Of a stretch of 64,000 nt of DNA, positions 34,585 through 46,170 are shown piece after piece. The DNA lies in the NCBI GenBank assembly GCA_943735955.1, contig OX030957.1, forward strand, positions 12,280,017 to 12,344,016, read 5' to 3'. Position numbers and translations under genes: made by a program. A model generated the notes under the pieces. The model made no database searches. It had not been told where the DNA came from and saw only the letters and a list, made by a program, of their open reading frames with translations. Source of the stretch: Piscicola geometra. Lineage: Eukaryota; Annelida; Clitellata; Hirudinida; Piscicolidae. Numbering within the stretch: position 1 is the first letter of the stretch; each line of letters opens with the position of its first letter.

Positions 34585-36017
34585 TATATGGGTTAATTCA
34601 GAATCGATTACAGACTTACAATTTGCAGTGTCTAACTTGTTTTTAAAAAGAATGGAAAATCGTATCCAAGACTGGATGCATTTTTTGAAGAAAAGGAATA
34701 TAAAAATATTATCCATGTAAAATATTCATAATAAATACTCTGATATTATACTTTCTAGCTATTTAAAAATTGAAAATAGGCTAAAAATGCGTGTCTTAAA
34801 TTTTTTTTAAACATCTCAAATATTAAATATTTAGATTTATGTTTTAGTTAGTTCTATCCGGCTTGATTTATTCACTCATAGGAATATTTAAAAACGCTTT
34901 TTTACTTCTCTAGATTTTAGAATACTCAATTTATATAAATTTTTGGCTTTTTGTTCATTCCAACAATTTCTGTTCTGATTTTAGAGTCTCGCTGATCATC
35001 GCGATTTGTTAAGCAACAAGTGAGTAATTTTTTTTTTTCTGAATACATTTCATGTGTAAAGAAAGATAAATGATAAGTATTGGACTCTTATGTTTCTTTT
35101 TCGTAAAACTGTATCATTATTTTATATCATACACACCATGACGTTAACACAAATGTCCCGAATCTCATAATACTATTATTAGTTGTCATCAATTTACGGT
35201 AGTCTTTTTAGTATTTTAATAATATCAATTGAAGATTGCATTGAATGAAAAGTCTAATAATTTATTTCATGAAGCTTCTAACCTAGCAAAATAGCACTAT
35301 TTGTTCCGATTCTCATAATGGTGAACGGGACAATACTAAACTATCATGATCTCCTTGTTAATAAATACTTTTTACAATACTAGGTTCTTTTAATATAATT
35401 AAGGTTTTGACGTTAAAAAGTAATTGAATATAAGCAGCCCCAATAGATTTTGAAACTTGTTCATTTTTTTTAATTGAAACGCTTAAATTGTAGATTTTAA
35501 TTTACTGATTTCAAATACGTAAACCAAATTTTAATTCTTTTGTTTAAAAAAAGTTATATCTATTTTAAAATTTAAAAAAAGCCCATTTTTTGTACCGTTT
35601 TTACGTCATAATCTATAAGCAATTCAAGGCCCCTTACAAGACAAAAATATTGTTTTTTTGTATTAACTTTTGTTCTTCCTAGTCTGTTCAAAATCACAAG
35701 TTTTATTTAGTTTGACTAAAGAATCAGAATTAAAAGTTAAAAGAATACATTTAAAATGACAAAGTTAGTTACATTTTTAAAGCTTCACTTAAGGAAGAAA
35801 TCAACTTTTACTTAGCTTATTTTTATTAATTATTATATAATTTTGTAAGGTTAAAAATAATTAGCTATTTATTTCTGAGGAATCTAAAATTCAAATTAGC
35901 CCTATTTATTTCTGAGAAATCTAAAATTCAAATAAATTAGCCCCAAAGGCCTGTATGTAAAATTATGAAGTCTAAAAGTTGTTAGTAAATAGTAAATCTT
36001 ATTAATTAATAATAATA

Positions 36018-36195
36018 ATGACGAGCATTATTATAGTGGCGTATAACCCGAACGGGCTTCCAGGCCACTTAGGCTGCATATTTTCATTTGCGCCTTTGGG
36101 TTACTAGGGCATTTGTTGCATTTGAACCTGGGACCTTTCATTATTGGTCAAGCCGAGAGTCGTTGCCGACTCAACTACCCGTTCACCCACTCAAC
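36018..36195 (-). mobile_element. tRNA-like SINE, family B, nested in the 3.1-kb transposon
   Basis: Same sequence as 28909-29080, with a (AAT)n tail at 36000-36020 and a short duplication of CACTCAACTACCCGTTCAC at its head. Confidence 0.7.
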
Positions 36196-36332
36196 TACCC
36201 GTTCACGAAAAATTACAAATAATATATCTTTACAACTCTAAATTAAATAAGAAAATTCACTTAAAAATCAAGAAAACAAATTAAGGTAATTAAACGAAGT
36301 ATCCTGTACTATTGCGATCGGATGTGTAGCAG

Positions 36333-36500
36333 ACAATCAATCAATCAATCAATCAAATCAATTTCTATAGCGCTCTTTCCTTAAATTCAAGAGCGCTGGT
36401 AAATGAATTTGTTAAACAGATATGTCTTCAGATCCGTACGAAAAGTAAATAATGATATAGAAGTAGTTAAATAAGGAGGTGATGAGTTTTAAATATATGG
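36333..36500 (-). mobile_element. L2-like LINE 3' end
   Basis: On minus: LINE C-terminal coding remnant, AGCGCTCTTGAATTTAAGGA, AGCGCTATAGAAATTGATTT and (TGAT)n. About 165 bp match 60462-60640. Confidence 0.65.
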
Positions 36501-36593
36501 ACATCGTTAAAGAAGGGTCATCTAAGTAAGGTAATAATTGTCTAATACGTCAGTTTTCAATAGATAATAGACATAAACAGTAATGTGTAGAAA

Positions 36594-36851
36594 ATTCGTT
36601 CTGACAGTCTGTCCTTCATCTGCAGAGCTCATTTGCCTTGTGAAGTAAGTAGCCAGTGGGTGCTTGCAAGCTGTGCACTGGTGTTCAAATTGAGGCCCTG
36701 GCACTTCTTCATAAACACAGTCATGTATTGAAGATTCGTTCTAACAGTCTGCCCTTCATCTGCAGAGCTCATCTGCCTTGTGCAGTAGGTAGCCAGTGGG
36801 TTCTTGCAAACTGTGCATTAGTGCTCAATTTGAGGCCTTGGCACTTCTTCC
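36594..36851. repeat. Tandem duplication, 140-bp period, inside the 3.1-kb transposon
   Basis: Two copies (36594 and 36734) share TTCATCTGCAGAGCTCAT, TAGCCAGTGGGT and TTGAGGCC...GGCACTTCTTC with about a tenth of bases changed. Confidence 0.8.
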
Positions 36852-38109
36852 TTTTAAAATAAGTTTTTATTGTAGTCCGTTAGACAGTTATTGGTTGAAG
36901 ATTTTAATTCCGAGAGCAAGATAAATTTAAAACCAGAAAACAAAAAAAGATATAAATTATGATTACTATAATTATTTGAAATTAAAAAAAACTAAATTAT
37001 TAGATAAGAAGACAAACTATTTAACAAAATCATTACGGTTAAAGCGGCTGCCAAGATGGCAGCTGCTAACCAAAGATGACAGAAAAAAATTTCAGAGATG
37101 TGCTGACTCGAACAATTTTGTCTTAATTCGTAAGCATATACACTTTTAGATCTATTTTGTATGCTCAAAAAAGTTTTTTTACACATTTTTTAAACTAAAT
37201 TTTATTGAGTATAACTTGTACTTCTTCAATAACTTTCTTAAGTAAAAACTATCTTTTTTAATTCCGGAATTACTAATTTTTAAACTTCACTTTTTGCTCA
37301 TTAGCATAAGTCGATTGGGGAGGCTATGAATATTAATAAAAATTATTTTCAAAAACCATTGCATGAAGTAATAATAGCTATTTTTGTATAAAATAATGTT
37401 ACGGAGATTTGAATGGCCGTCTTTACGGGCGCCATTTTTTAAAATGTGTTTTAAATTTCTTAATTACGCAGCAATGCAGCATAATTGTGTGAAAAAAAAG
37501 GAAAAAAGGAAACTAAACAAAACTTAAATTCAGAAATTTTTTAGTGTTCACTGATAATCTGAAAAACTCAATTAAAAAAGATTAATACAATTATTGTGTT
37601 TGAAATTATTTTTATACTTTATAAAACATACATAAGTATACATAAAGCAAGTTATTTTAAATTGAAAACCTAAATATAGAAAGACACAAAGTCTGTAGTC
37701 AAATCTGGATTAGCCCATATAGTATATTACTATGTGTATATAGATGGAACATATATAAGAAAACTTATAACAATGATTTTTTGTTAATGAAATATTTTTT
37801 GGGATAAATTAACTATTTGAAATGTTAGTTATGATGTGAGAATTAAAAATTTATTCATTTTTTTAAAATAATGTTATTTCAAATTAAAGTTTTTGAAAAA
37901 CATCTTTTCTTTCTTTCTTTTTATATTTGAAGCAATTAATAATTATTATGGCATTAAGACACAACCCTGTAATAACTATAAATAGAGGTGTGTTAACATC
38001 AAAATTGAAGATATGATTAAAAGTTGAGAAAATTAAAGTTATAATCGAAATTACAGATTTATTTAAAATTAAATGTATAATACAAATTAATGATAAAATA
38101 AAAAAATTA

Positions 38110-38755
38110 AGTTAATCGAAATTATGGTATGCAGAGACCTCATCCTAGGGGATCTCATCCTTGGAGAAACCATCCTTGAGACTTCTTCCTTTGAAGACCT
38201 AATCATAGAAGACCTCATCCTAAGAGAACTCATCTTGCAAGATCTCATCCTGTGGAGACCACATTTAACTGAAAATGTTAACATCAATCAGTAAAATGTT
38301 TATAATAGCTACTTAAATTATTTCTTAAAATGTAAACAAATTTATTTATTAAAATTATCTTTTCAGCTTTTAAAATATTTTTCTTATTGAATTTAATTAG
38401 CATTCCAATAATCAAAATGATTATTTTATTTTCTTTTATATTCTCTTTGTTTAGCATTTATCTCTTGAGCACTATACTTCGATTTGAGAAAGTTTAAAAT
38501 AGATTGGAAGGCTAATTAAATTCAATAAGTTTGAAAACTGAGATGATAACTTTAATAAATAAATAATAATATAATAAATTTTAAATTTGAAGAAATAATT
38601 CAAGTAGGTATATAAATAATTTTCTTGAACATTTCATTGATAAATATAAAAATGTCGCAATGAAATGTCTACAAGATGAGATCTCCACAGAACGAGATCT
38701 CCACAGGATGAGGTTTCCTAGGATTAGGTCTCCGTCAGTCGAAATTATAGACTTA
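38110..38755. repeat. Fold-back element with GATGAGRTCTCC repeats in both arms
   Basis: Left arm (38128-38265) repeats ATCTCATCCT/GGAGACC units; right arm (38665-38745) repeats the inverse GATGAGATCTCCACAG. The outer flanks also pair (AATCGAAATTATGG with GTCGAAATTATAG), and inside ATTGAATTTAATTAGC (38389) faces GCTAATTAAATTCAAT (38511). A smaller related piece is at 50920-50960. Confidence 0.6.
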
Positions 38756-38929
38756 TTAAAAATTAATTGTACAATCAAAATTAATGTTATAATCAAAACT
38801 AAATATATAATCAAAACTAAAGATAAAATCAAAACTAAATGTATAATATAAATAAAGTGTATATTAAAGATTAAATGTATAATGAAAATTTAAAGTATAC
38901 TAAAAATTAAGTGTGTCATAAAAATTAAA

Positions 38930-39415
38930 TGTATAATAATAAATTTTTGTTGGCGTTCTTCAGTCTAGGTAGACAATGGACTTTTTGTGCCGGAAAGAAC
39001 TTTTTGCTGATGGTTGTCGCTGTTGGTTGTTGGTTTTGTTCGTTTCTGGTTGTTGGTGGTTGCAGGTCGCTGCTGTTTTTTTTTAATGCAGAAGTGCTTT
39101 TCACTGGCAAGCCGACGAATTCCTGCTTCCCACGCCTCTAGTCCCATGCGCACAGCTTGTCTCCATCTGCTTTTATCTTCAGCAAGAGATTCCTAGGCGC
39201 TGACGGTGTTTCTGTAGATTTTAGATCGCGCTTGCAGACGTCCTTGTAGCGAAGGTATGGCCTGCCAGTTGCTCTCCAACCTGAGGCAAGCTCGCCGAAT
39301 AGCACGTCTTTGGGAAGTCGGCCATCATCCATCCAGCGTACATGTCCCAGCCATCGGAATCGTCTTTGACGGAGAAGAATAGTCATGCTTGAAAGGAATA
39401 CAGTCGATTCAGCCC
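38930..39415 (-). mobile_element. RTE-like LINE, 3' end
   Basis: Minus strand shows LLRQRRFRWLGHVRWMDDG, RLPKDVLFGELASG and YLRYKDVCKRDLKS, then in a shifted frame RMGLEAWEAGIRRLASEKHF. This is the conserved RTE/BovB C-terminus ahead of the family tail. Its 5' truncation point abuts the ACCGATTCACCC array at 39402. Confidence 0.8.
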
Positions 39416-39496
39416 ATAACCGATTCACCCCTTACCGATTCACCCCTTACCGATTCACCCCTAACCGATTCACTCCTAACCGATTCACCCCTCATA
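39402..39496. repeat. ACCGATTCACCCCTT minisatellite, left copy
   Basis: About six 15-bp units, then CATAATAGTTAAAAACGGAC, which is also found after the right copy (46785-46893). Confidence 0.9.
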
Positions 39497-39654
39497 ATAG
39501 TTAAAAACGGACTTTATTTTTAATATGTATTTTGCTGAAATAAAAAAAGAAATAACTATAATTTTTTTTAAATAAATGAAAAACTATGGAAAAAAATTAA
39601 AAAAATGATAAAATTTAAGAAAAATTGATAAAATAAATCAAATATGATAAAAAT

Positions 39655-41618
39655 TATTATTAATAATAATAATAAAAATCCTTTATATAGCGCTATGGAC
39701 CGCAACAGAAGCGCTTTTTGTCAGGTACTTAGTGGAATGAAATAAAATTAAATTTTAAATGTAAAAAAATTAATTCTTGAAATAAATTACTGAGTAAATG
39801 ACTACAACTGAATGACTAAGTAAATAAGTAAATGAAAGAAGAGAAAATAAGAAGAAAGATGATTAATTAAATGCTAGTTGAAAGTGATGAGTTTTTAATT
39901 GTTTCTTGAATACTGTTAGGGATGTGCTGTTTCTGATGTGTGGTGGTAGGCTGTTCCAGATAGATGGCGATGAGTGGCGGAATGCACGGTTCGCTATGTC
40001 GGTTCTTACAGGAGCTTTAAGTACTGTCGTAGTGGATGATGAACGAAGATGTTGATTGCTGTTTTTGATGGTGAGTAGGTTTATGAGATAAGAGGGCTGA
40101 GATGTTGTAGGGGTTTTAAAAGTGATGGGGGCAATTTTGCAAGGAATGCGAAATTTAACTGGAAGCCAGTGTAGACTTTTTAAATTTTTAGATGAACTGG
40201 TGTGTTGAATAGGTGTTAAATGTTTAAGGCGATTCAAGCGCCTTTGTTCATGATTCGTTGGAGTCGAATTTCTTGTTGATTGAAAAATGTTTTATAGTGT
40301 ACTGTTACAATAATCTAACCTTGATATTACTAAGCATCTGATGAGTGATGAAGCAATAGTTGTTGATAGGAATGGTCTGATATGTTTGATTGCTTTAAGA
40401 TGATAATTACATGATTGAGTTGTTAAGGTGATGTGATTATTGAAGTTTAGCTTTGAGTCGAGTGTGATGTCTAGTGTTTTTAGATGTGTGTTGATTGTGA
40501 TAGGTGTATCCTTGTCAATGGAAATTGACTGTAAATTATCAAGTGATTTCAGTTGTTGTGGAGTACCGAGCTTGATAATCTCTGTTTTTGTAGGATTTAA
40601 TTGCAGATTGTTATGAAGAAACCATGATTCTAGAGATGATATACATGAAATTAATTTGGCAATGTCAGGTGGTGGATTTTTCGGAATGACGGAGTAGAAA
40701 AGCTGAGTATCGTCAGCATATTGGTGGAAGGGCATATTAAATTCTTGAAATATGTGACTGACTGGAGATATGTATGTGGTGAAGAGTAATGGGCCTAAGA
40801 CAGAGCCTTGAGAAACACCATGTTCTAGTTTGACAGTGGAAGAGAAATGATTGCCCATCTTGACATATTGAGAGCGATTGCCCAGATAGGATTTTAACCA
40901 CGATAGAGCAGTGCCATTTATGCTGAAATCAAGGTTGAGTCTGTCAATAAGGATTGAGTGGGTGATGGTATCAAATGCAGTAGAGAGATCAAGGCTGGCC
41001 AAGATGGTGGTGTCTCTTGCGTTGCACGAAGTGAAGGTGCTGTCGAGAATATGTAGGAGGGCAGTCTCAGTGGAGTGATTGGTTCGATATGCAGATTGAT
41101 AGGATGTAAAATTGGGATTTACACTTAGATGAGATTGTAGTCTTTTCAGAGAAAGTCGTTCTATAATTTTTGATAGCGTACTGAGGTTAGATATTGGCCT
41201 GTAATTAGATGGTAGATAAGGTCTGATTTTTTAAGGAGAGGGTTGATTTGAGCCGTTTTTAAATAAGCCGGAAATTGACCTTCAGAGAAGGAGAGATTGG
41301 TAAGATAAGAGAATGCTTCTGATAGCACCTCACTGCAGAGAATGAGATTTTTGTTTGGGTAAGGATCTATAGGAAAATATTTTTTGCATGAGTCGTGCAT
41401 TCTTTTTTTGACCTCTGGTGGAGTGACTATTTCAAAAAGAGTTAGAAATGTTGGAAGGGATGATGTAGTGTGAATGTGGGCATGTGCAAGTTGAATCGTC
41501 GAGAAACGTTTTGCGATGTTTTGATGAAGTGTTTTGATTTTTTAAATAAAAAATTCATTAAATGTGTTAGCTAGTGTCTTGCATTGATTGTTGTTATCTG
41601 ATGACTTGTTGTAGAGAA
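39655..41618 (-). mobile_element. L2/CR1-group LINE, 3' half (RT), interrupted by the I/Ingi-type LINE
   Basis: Minus-strand RT with several frameshifts. 41600-41161 gives LANTFNEFF and LKTAQINPLLKKSDL; 41002-40292 gives LDLSTAFDTITH, GVSQGSVLGPLLF, an intact QYADDTQLF box and the thumb region; 40237-39863 gives SLHWLPVKFRI, PSYLINLLTI and AFRHSSPSIWNSLPPHIRNS ending near QLAFN. The 3' end carries a GCGCTATATAAAGGA tail followed by (ATT)n, typical of L2-like LINEs. The 5' continuation is at 46239-46785 beyond the inserted element. Confidence 0.85.
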
Positions 41619-41632
41619 TGTTGTTGAAGTTG
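41619..41632. repeat. Target-site duplication, 3' side of the I/Ingi-type LINE
   Basis: TGTTGTTGAAGTTG on +, identical over 14 bp to 46225-46238. It follows the (CAA)n tail and rejoins the reading frame of the interrupted L2-like RT. Confidence 0.9.
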
Positions 41633-41646
41633 TTGTTGTTGTTGTT

Positions 41647-44600
41647 TTAGTTCGTTTCGTTGTTCAGCAGTCTGGAGAGGATAACCTCAACCAGCTGCCC
41701 TGCCCTGCCAGGCTCTTGAGTTAATTCTCTTGTGTTCTTGCCCAGCCCGTATACTGCCCTATCTGGTTCCAGGGCTGGGCAGTCTGTCCAGAGATGAGTT
41801 GTTGTCTCATGGGCTGTCTTGAAGAGTCTGCATAAGTCTTCTTGGTCTAGACCAATTCTGCATTGGTAGGCTCTGATCGCCGGGTGGTGCCCTGTACGGA
41901 ACCTTCTCAGGTTGGTGCGAGCAAGTTTGGTGAGCTCTTCTTCAGCTTTTTTGAACCTGCCTTTGTATATGCCATTCAGTCTGTCGTTACTGAAGTGAGT
42001 TTCTTGTGGTCTGTGTCTTGCGACTGCTTGGCAGATCCCTGTTCTCGTTAGTTCCTGGTTTAGCGGGTTTAGCTGTGCCCTGATTCCTGTGGCTGCTTCT
42101 GCGTCAGCCTCATCGTTTCCGATCAGATAGCAGTGGCTTGGCACCCAGATGAAGAGAACCTTTTTGTTCATGTTGGTACACTGTGCAGTTAGCTCTGAGT
42201 TTCGATGGGAGGAGAGAGAGTTGGATGCCATTAGCGAAAGAAGCGGCTTGCAATCGCACACAATCTTTGCCATGCTCCCGTTCTCTCTCTCACTCAACCA
42301 TTTCAGAGCCTCTTCAACCGCAATTCTTTCAGTGTCCATTGGGTTACTCTTGTGTTTTGTGGGCTTGTTCTAGTTAGCTACTTTCTGATCGCTTTGGTAC
42401 ACCACCACCGCAGCACCACCAAGCTTTGCCACTCCTTGCACCGATCCGTCAGTGTAGATGGTAAAGTCAGCTTCGCCTACCTGAGAGATGGCATCTTTAG
42501 CTGCTTCCAGTTGCATGAGATCAGGGTCGTGCTTACTGGATTTGGAGTAGCTAATGTTGAGAGGGAAGTTGAACCAAGGCGGCTTTGGCTCGTATACCGC
42601 TTCGTGCAGTGGGTCTTCTGGGAGAAGTGCCTTTGTTTGGTGAAGGAATTTGGCCCTCCAGCTGTTTTGTTTCAGCTTCTTGGGGACATGTTTCTCTGCA
42701 AGTGACTTCCTCCAGTCTTCCTGCTTGTAGCTCACCCATTTAACAGCCCTTTTGAGGGAAGCTTGTTCAAACCTCGTCTCCATTTTGGCGAGGTCTGCTT
42801 CAACAAGGACAGTTTCAGAGGGCGTTGTTGCTGTAAGACAGGTGAAGATTTTGGCAGCACGAAGTTGGGCCCTTTCAATCTTGGTGATGTGGGTTTTTGA
42901 AGTCCAGGGTGTCCATGCAGGGCTGGCGTATTCCATTATGCTTCTTTGCAGTGCACAATATACACTTCTTAGCCCAGTTCTCTTCCATCCCCACTCCGTT
43001 CCTCCGAGGTTGCGGATGATATTGTCCCGTTTCCTTACCTTGTCCACTATCATGTCTGTGTGATGGCCAAAGTGCAGGAGTCTGTCATATTTGACTCCAA
43101 GAAAGGTCGGGTTCGGTTCGAACGGGAGTGGGATGTTGTTGATGGTGAGCGATGGTTGCCAATTGTGTTCAGAGACTGCTGTGGAGAAGAAGCTGCTCGA
43201 GCACTTGTTGTAGTTTAGGGCGAGGTGGTTTACAGAACTCCAATCCTGAACTTTGTTGATTTCGATTTGGAGTTCTGCCTGGATCTTCAGCTTGTCGTTA
43301 CCCGTGCGTGCAATTGCTAAATTGTCAGCAAAGGCACACACCGTCGAATCTTCCATAAACTTGCTGAGGAGGTCGTTTATGTAGATGACGAAGAGTATGG
43401 GCGACAGTACTGCTCCTTGAGGTAGTCCAGCCCTGAATACTCATGGGTTGCTGAGGTCTCCGTTGTATTTTGCCCTGGCTCGACGGTTGACAAACCACTC
43501 TTTGATGTAGGCAGTGAAGCGAGGAAGGATGCCGATGTCAACCATTTTGTTGAGCAGCCGTTTTCTCCACACAGTGTCGAAGGCTCGGCTGTAGTCGTAC
43601 TGGGTGAGAATGGTGCGTTGCGACGGTTTTGACTGGATCCCATCACTGACTGTTTGTGTGAGACGTAGGCATTGTTCCGTTGTGTCTCTGTCTGATCTGA
43701 ACTCCGACTGGTTGTCGCTCAGTATCTTCTTCTTCTCCAGCCACCACATCAACCTTGCTTTTATCATCTTTTCTAGAAGCTTCCCCACCACTGAGGTAAG
43801 GCTGATCGGGCGGTAGCTTGGCACATCAGCAGGGTTTTTGCCACGTTTCAGGATCGGGATGATGATGGCATCCCGCCATTGCTGAGGGCACTCGCTGCGA
43901 TTCCAGCAGATGTTGAATAGTGTCAGCAGGTGTTGTTGTGCACGGCTGGGTAGGTGTTTCAACATGTCGCTGCTGATGTTGTCAGGTCCGGGGGCTTTGC
44001 CTGTGGAGATGGAGCGGATACCTTGCTGGAGCTCTGACATCGTGAATGCCTTCTCGATCTTTTGCTCGGGGATCAAGCGGGTGTGGTTGAGGTTCCGATT
44101 GATGGAGACCTTAGTTTTCCGATGCTCCTTATCACTCTTGACTTGGTTGATGCTTGCGTTTTCCTGAATGAATGCGTTCGCACGCGCTTTGCTTGTGATG
44201 CAAATGCGGCCTTTGTAAGTGATGGACTTGTCTACGGATGTGCTAGGGTCTCCTCTCAAATTCTTGATCAGCCGCCACGCCTGCTCTGGGTCTCTAGATT
44301 TTCCAATATTGGCAAGCTTAGATCTCCAGATGCGCCCTTTTGCTTCAAGTATGAGCACCTAGAGCCGATCATCTGATTCTTTCCACTTGTGTCTGTCAGG
44401 ATCATATGACCTTGCCCAGTTCCTGACCCTGATGGCTTCTTCTATTTGGGCCGTCATCCAGGGGATGAAGCTTTGCCTTCTTTTCTTCTTAGGAATGAAG
44501 GATTCAGCCGATTCCAGGACGATGCTGCACCATTCGTTGTAGAAGAGCTTCACCGGTTGGTTCGTGTCCACTCCTGGCATTGCATCATCAACTGAGTTGG

Positions 44601-46170
44601 AAAAGCCATTCCAATCAGCCTTGGAGTAGTTAAACTTCCACTCGCTGACGGGTTTTCCGGCTGGACATCTGTCGAACCAACGGATGATGATCGGGATGTG
44701 GTCTGACGAGAGGGCATTGTCAGTGCTCCATTGGATCTGGTGGGCTTTGCTGCTGTGGCAGATGGTGACGTCGGGTGTTGAGGGTTTGGTGCTGCTCCTC
44801 GAGAACCTCGTCGGTGCACCGTCGTTGACTACCAGAAGTTTGTTGTTGTCGACCCATTCCTGGAGCAATGTGCCTCTGACATCAGCTGGCGATACGGGGT
44901 CCCACAGTGGATTGTGAGCGTTGAAGTCACCTGCGATGATGCCTTCTTGGGGTACTGGCATAAGATGAAACGCCGGCTTCTGTTCACAATGGTCATTTGC
45001 TGTTTTCCTGGTTGGTGGGCAGTAGATGTTTGTGAAGCAGATCTCTTTGTCTCCGTTGAGCACAACTACGCTGAGGAGTTCGATTGTGGATGCGGACAGT
45101 TCGGCTGTGCGGTGGTACGGGATTCCTTTTCTTATTAGGGTAATCAGCCCTCCACCACGTGTCTCGTAGCCTTGTCTCGCATGCTGTCGATCAAGCCTCT
45201 CGATGTTGTATTCGTAAAAGATCGGCGTTCGGTCTTTTGGCAGGAGTTTGGTCTTTTGAAGCAGAACGATGTCGGGGGCTTTACGATGCAACCATTCTTC
45301 GAGCTCGTCTTTTTTGCTCCATATGCCGTCGCAGTTCCACTGGATCACCAACACTGTGTCTTTTGTTGTTTTGATCACAGGTTGCTTGATTGAGCCTTCG
45401 TGCTTCTGCAGCTGGATTGGAGTGGTCGCTTGATTTGCTCGATCGTCGCATCTCTGGCAGCTCCATGTCCCATTGAGGCGCATGTCTTCGAGTGTTGGCC
45501 TTGGTTGCGTTGCACACTTGAAGTGGTGCGTCTTTTTGCACACGGCACATATGAGAGGTATCTTGCTTGCTCTAACGGTTTTCCCGCAACTTGGGCATGG
45601 TTGTTTGTGCGTGTGTTGAGTTGGTGGGTTGGGCTGCTGCGTAGGATGCGCCACTTGCGTTGTGTCGGAGGGGTCAGCCTGTTGGGTTGGAGTGCAACTG
45701 TCGCAGCTCCAGTTTGTCGGAGTTTGTTGCCTGCTTTGTCCTGAGCATATTTTGTGGAAATTGCCTTTGCGCTGCACGCATTGGGTTGGTAAGGTGCTTC
45801 TCCTGATGGTGTTGCCACAGTGTGAGCATTGCAGATGTGGTTGGCTCAACAAATGGCTTGTGACGTTTGTTGACGTTTGGGAGTTGCTGACGCTCTGGTT
45901 CTGGTCATTTGGGACAACTTGGTTTCGTGATAGGTGTGAGCATGTCGCATGTGCTGGATGATGGCAAACTGAGCACAGTATTGGGCGTGTGTTGACTCGG
46001 ATGGTTTTACCGCACACAAAGCATTTATTGTTGTTGTTGATATTGGGTCCAGGGTTGGACTCAATGTCTCCGGCCTGTTGTGACATGGGCAGTAGTGCGG
46101 CCAGTGCCACTACTGTCTTTAGAGAAAAAAAGCTGTTTTGGCCTGGCAGGGTGGCTGAGAGTACCCACAT
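41647..46170 (-). pseudogene. Single ORF of the I/Ingi-type LINE: zinc fingers, endonuclease, RT, RNase H (three nonsense codons)
   Basis: One frame runs from ATG 46170-46168 to the stop at 41647 (about 1507 residues) without a frameshift, broken by three stops: TAG 44359-44361, TGA 43441-43443 and TAG 42370-42372. Domains in order: a leader ending in GDIESNPGP; CxxC...CxxC...HxxC modules (CFVCGKTIR, CSHCGNTIR, CPSCGKTVR); endonuclease (VIQWNCDGIWS, GDFNAHNPLWD, SSDHIPI); RT (LQQGIRSISTGKAPGPDNIS, SYRPISLTSVVGKLLEKM, GLPQGAVLSPILF, FADN box); RNase H (YTDGSVQG, the Glu of ERIAVEEAL, WVPSHCYLIGNDEADAEA); and a C-terminal Cys/His patch. The RT box is FADN where FADD is normal, so this copy is probably catalytically dead. 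Conceptual ORFs starting at 46407 are artefacts: their first 79 codons come from the host LINE and the ribozyme. Confidence 0.9.
46045..46071 (-). other. 2A-like ribosome-skipping motif in the LINE leader
   Basis: Codons here read GDIESNPGP, the D-[IV]-E-x-N-P-G-P signature of 2A peptides, preceded by a hydrophobic stretch (VVALAALLPMSQQ) as in known 2As. It sits about 42 residues after the predicted start at 46170. By family knowledge the ribosome would skip between Gly and the last Pro, releasing a short leader from the zinc-finger polyprotein. Function is inferred. Confidence 0.8.

Larger units (their letters stand above)
34590..37716. mobile_element. 3.1-kb TIR DNA transposon, non-coding, with nested SINE and LINE tail
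   Basis: Ends are inverted: GGGTTAATTCAGAATCGATT at 34590 and the inverse of GGGCTAATCCAGATTTGACT ending at 37716, both leading into TACAGACTT. A shorter copy (57496-58778) aligns with both ends. Inside are a SINE-B copy (36018-36195), an L2-like LINE tail (36333-36500) and a 140-bp tandem duplication (36594-36851). No transposase frame is visible. Superfamily not recognised. Confidence 0.65.
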
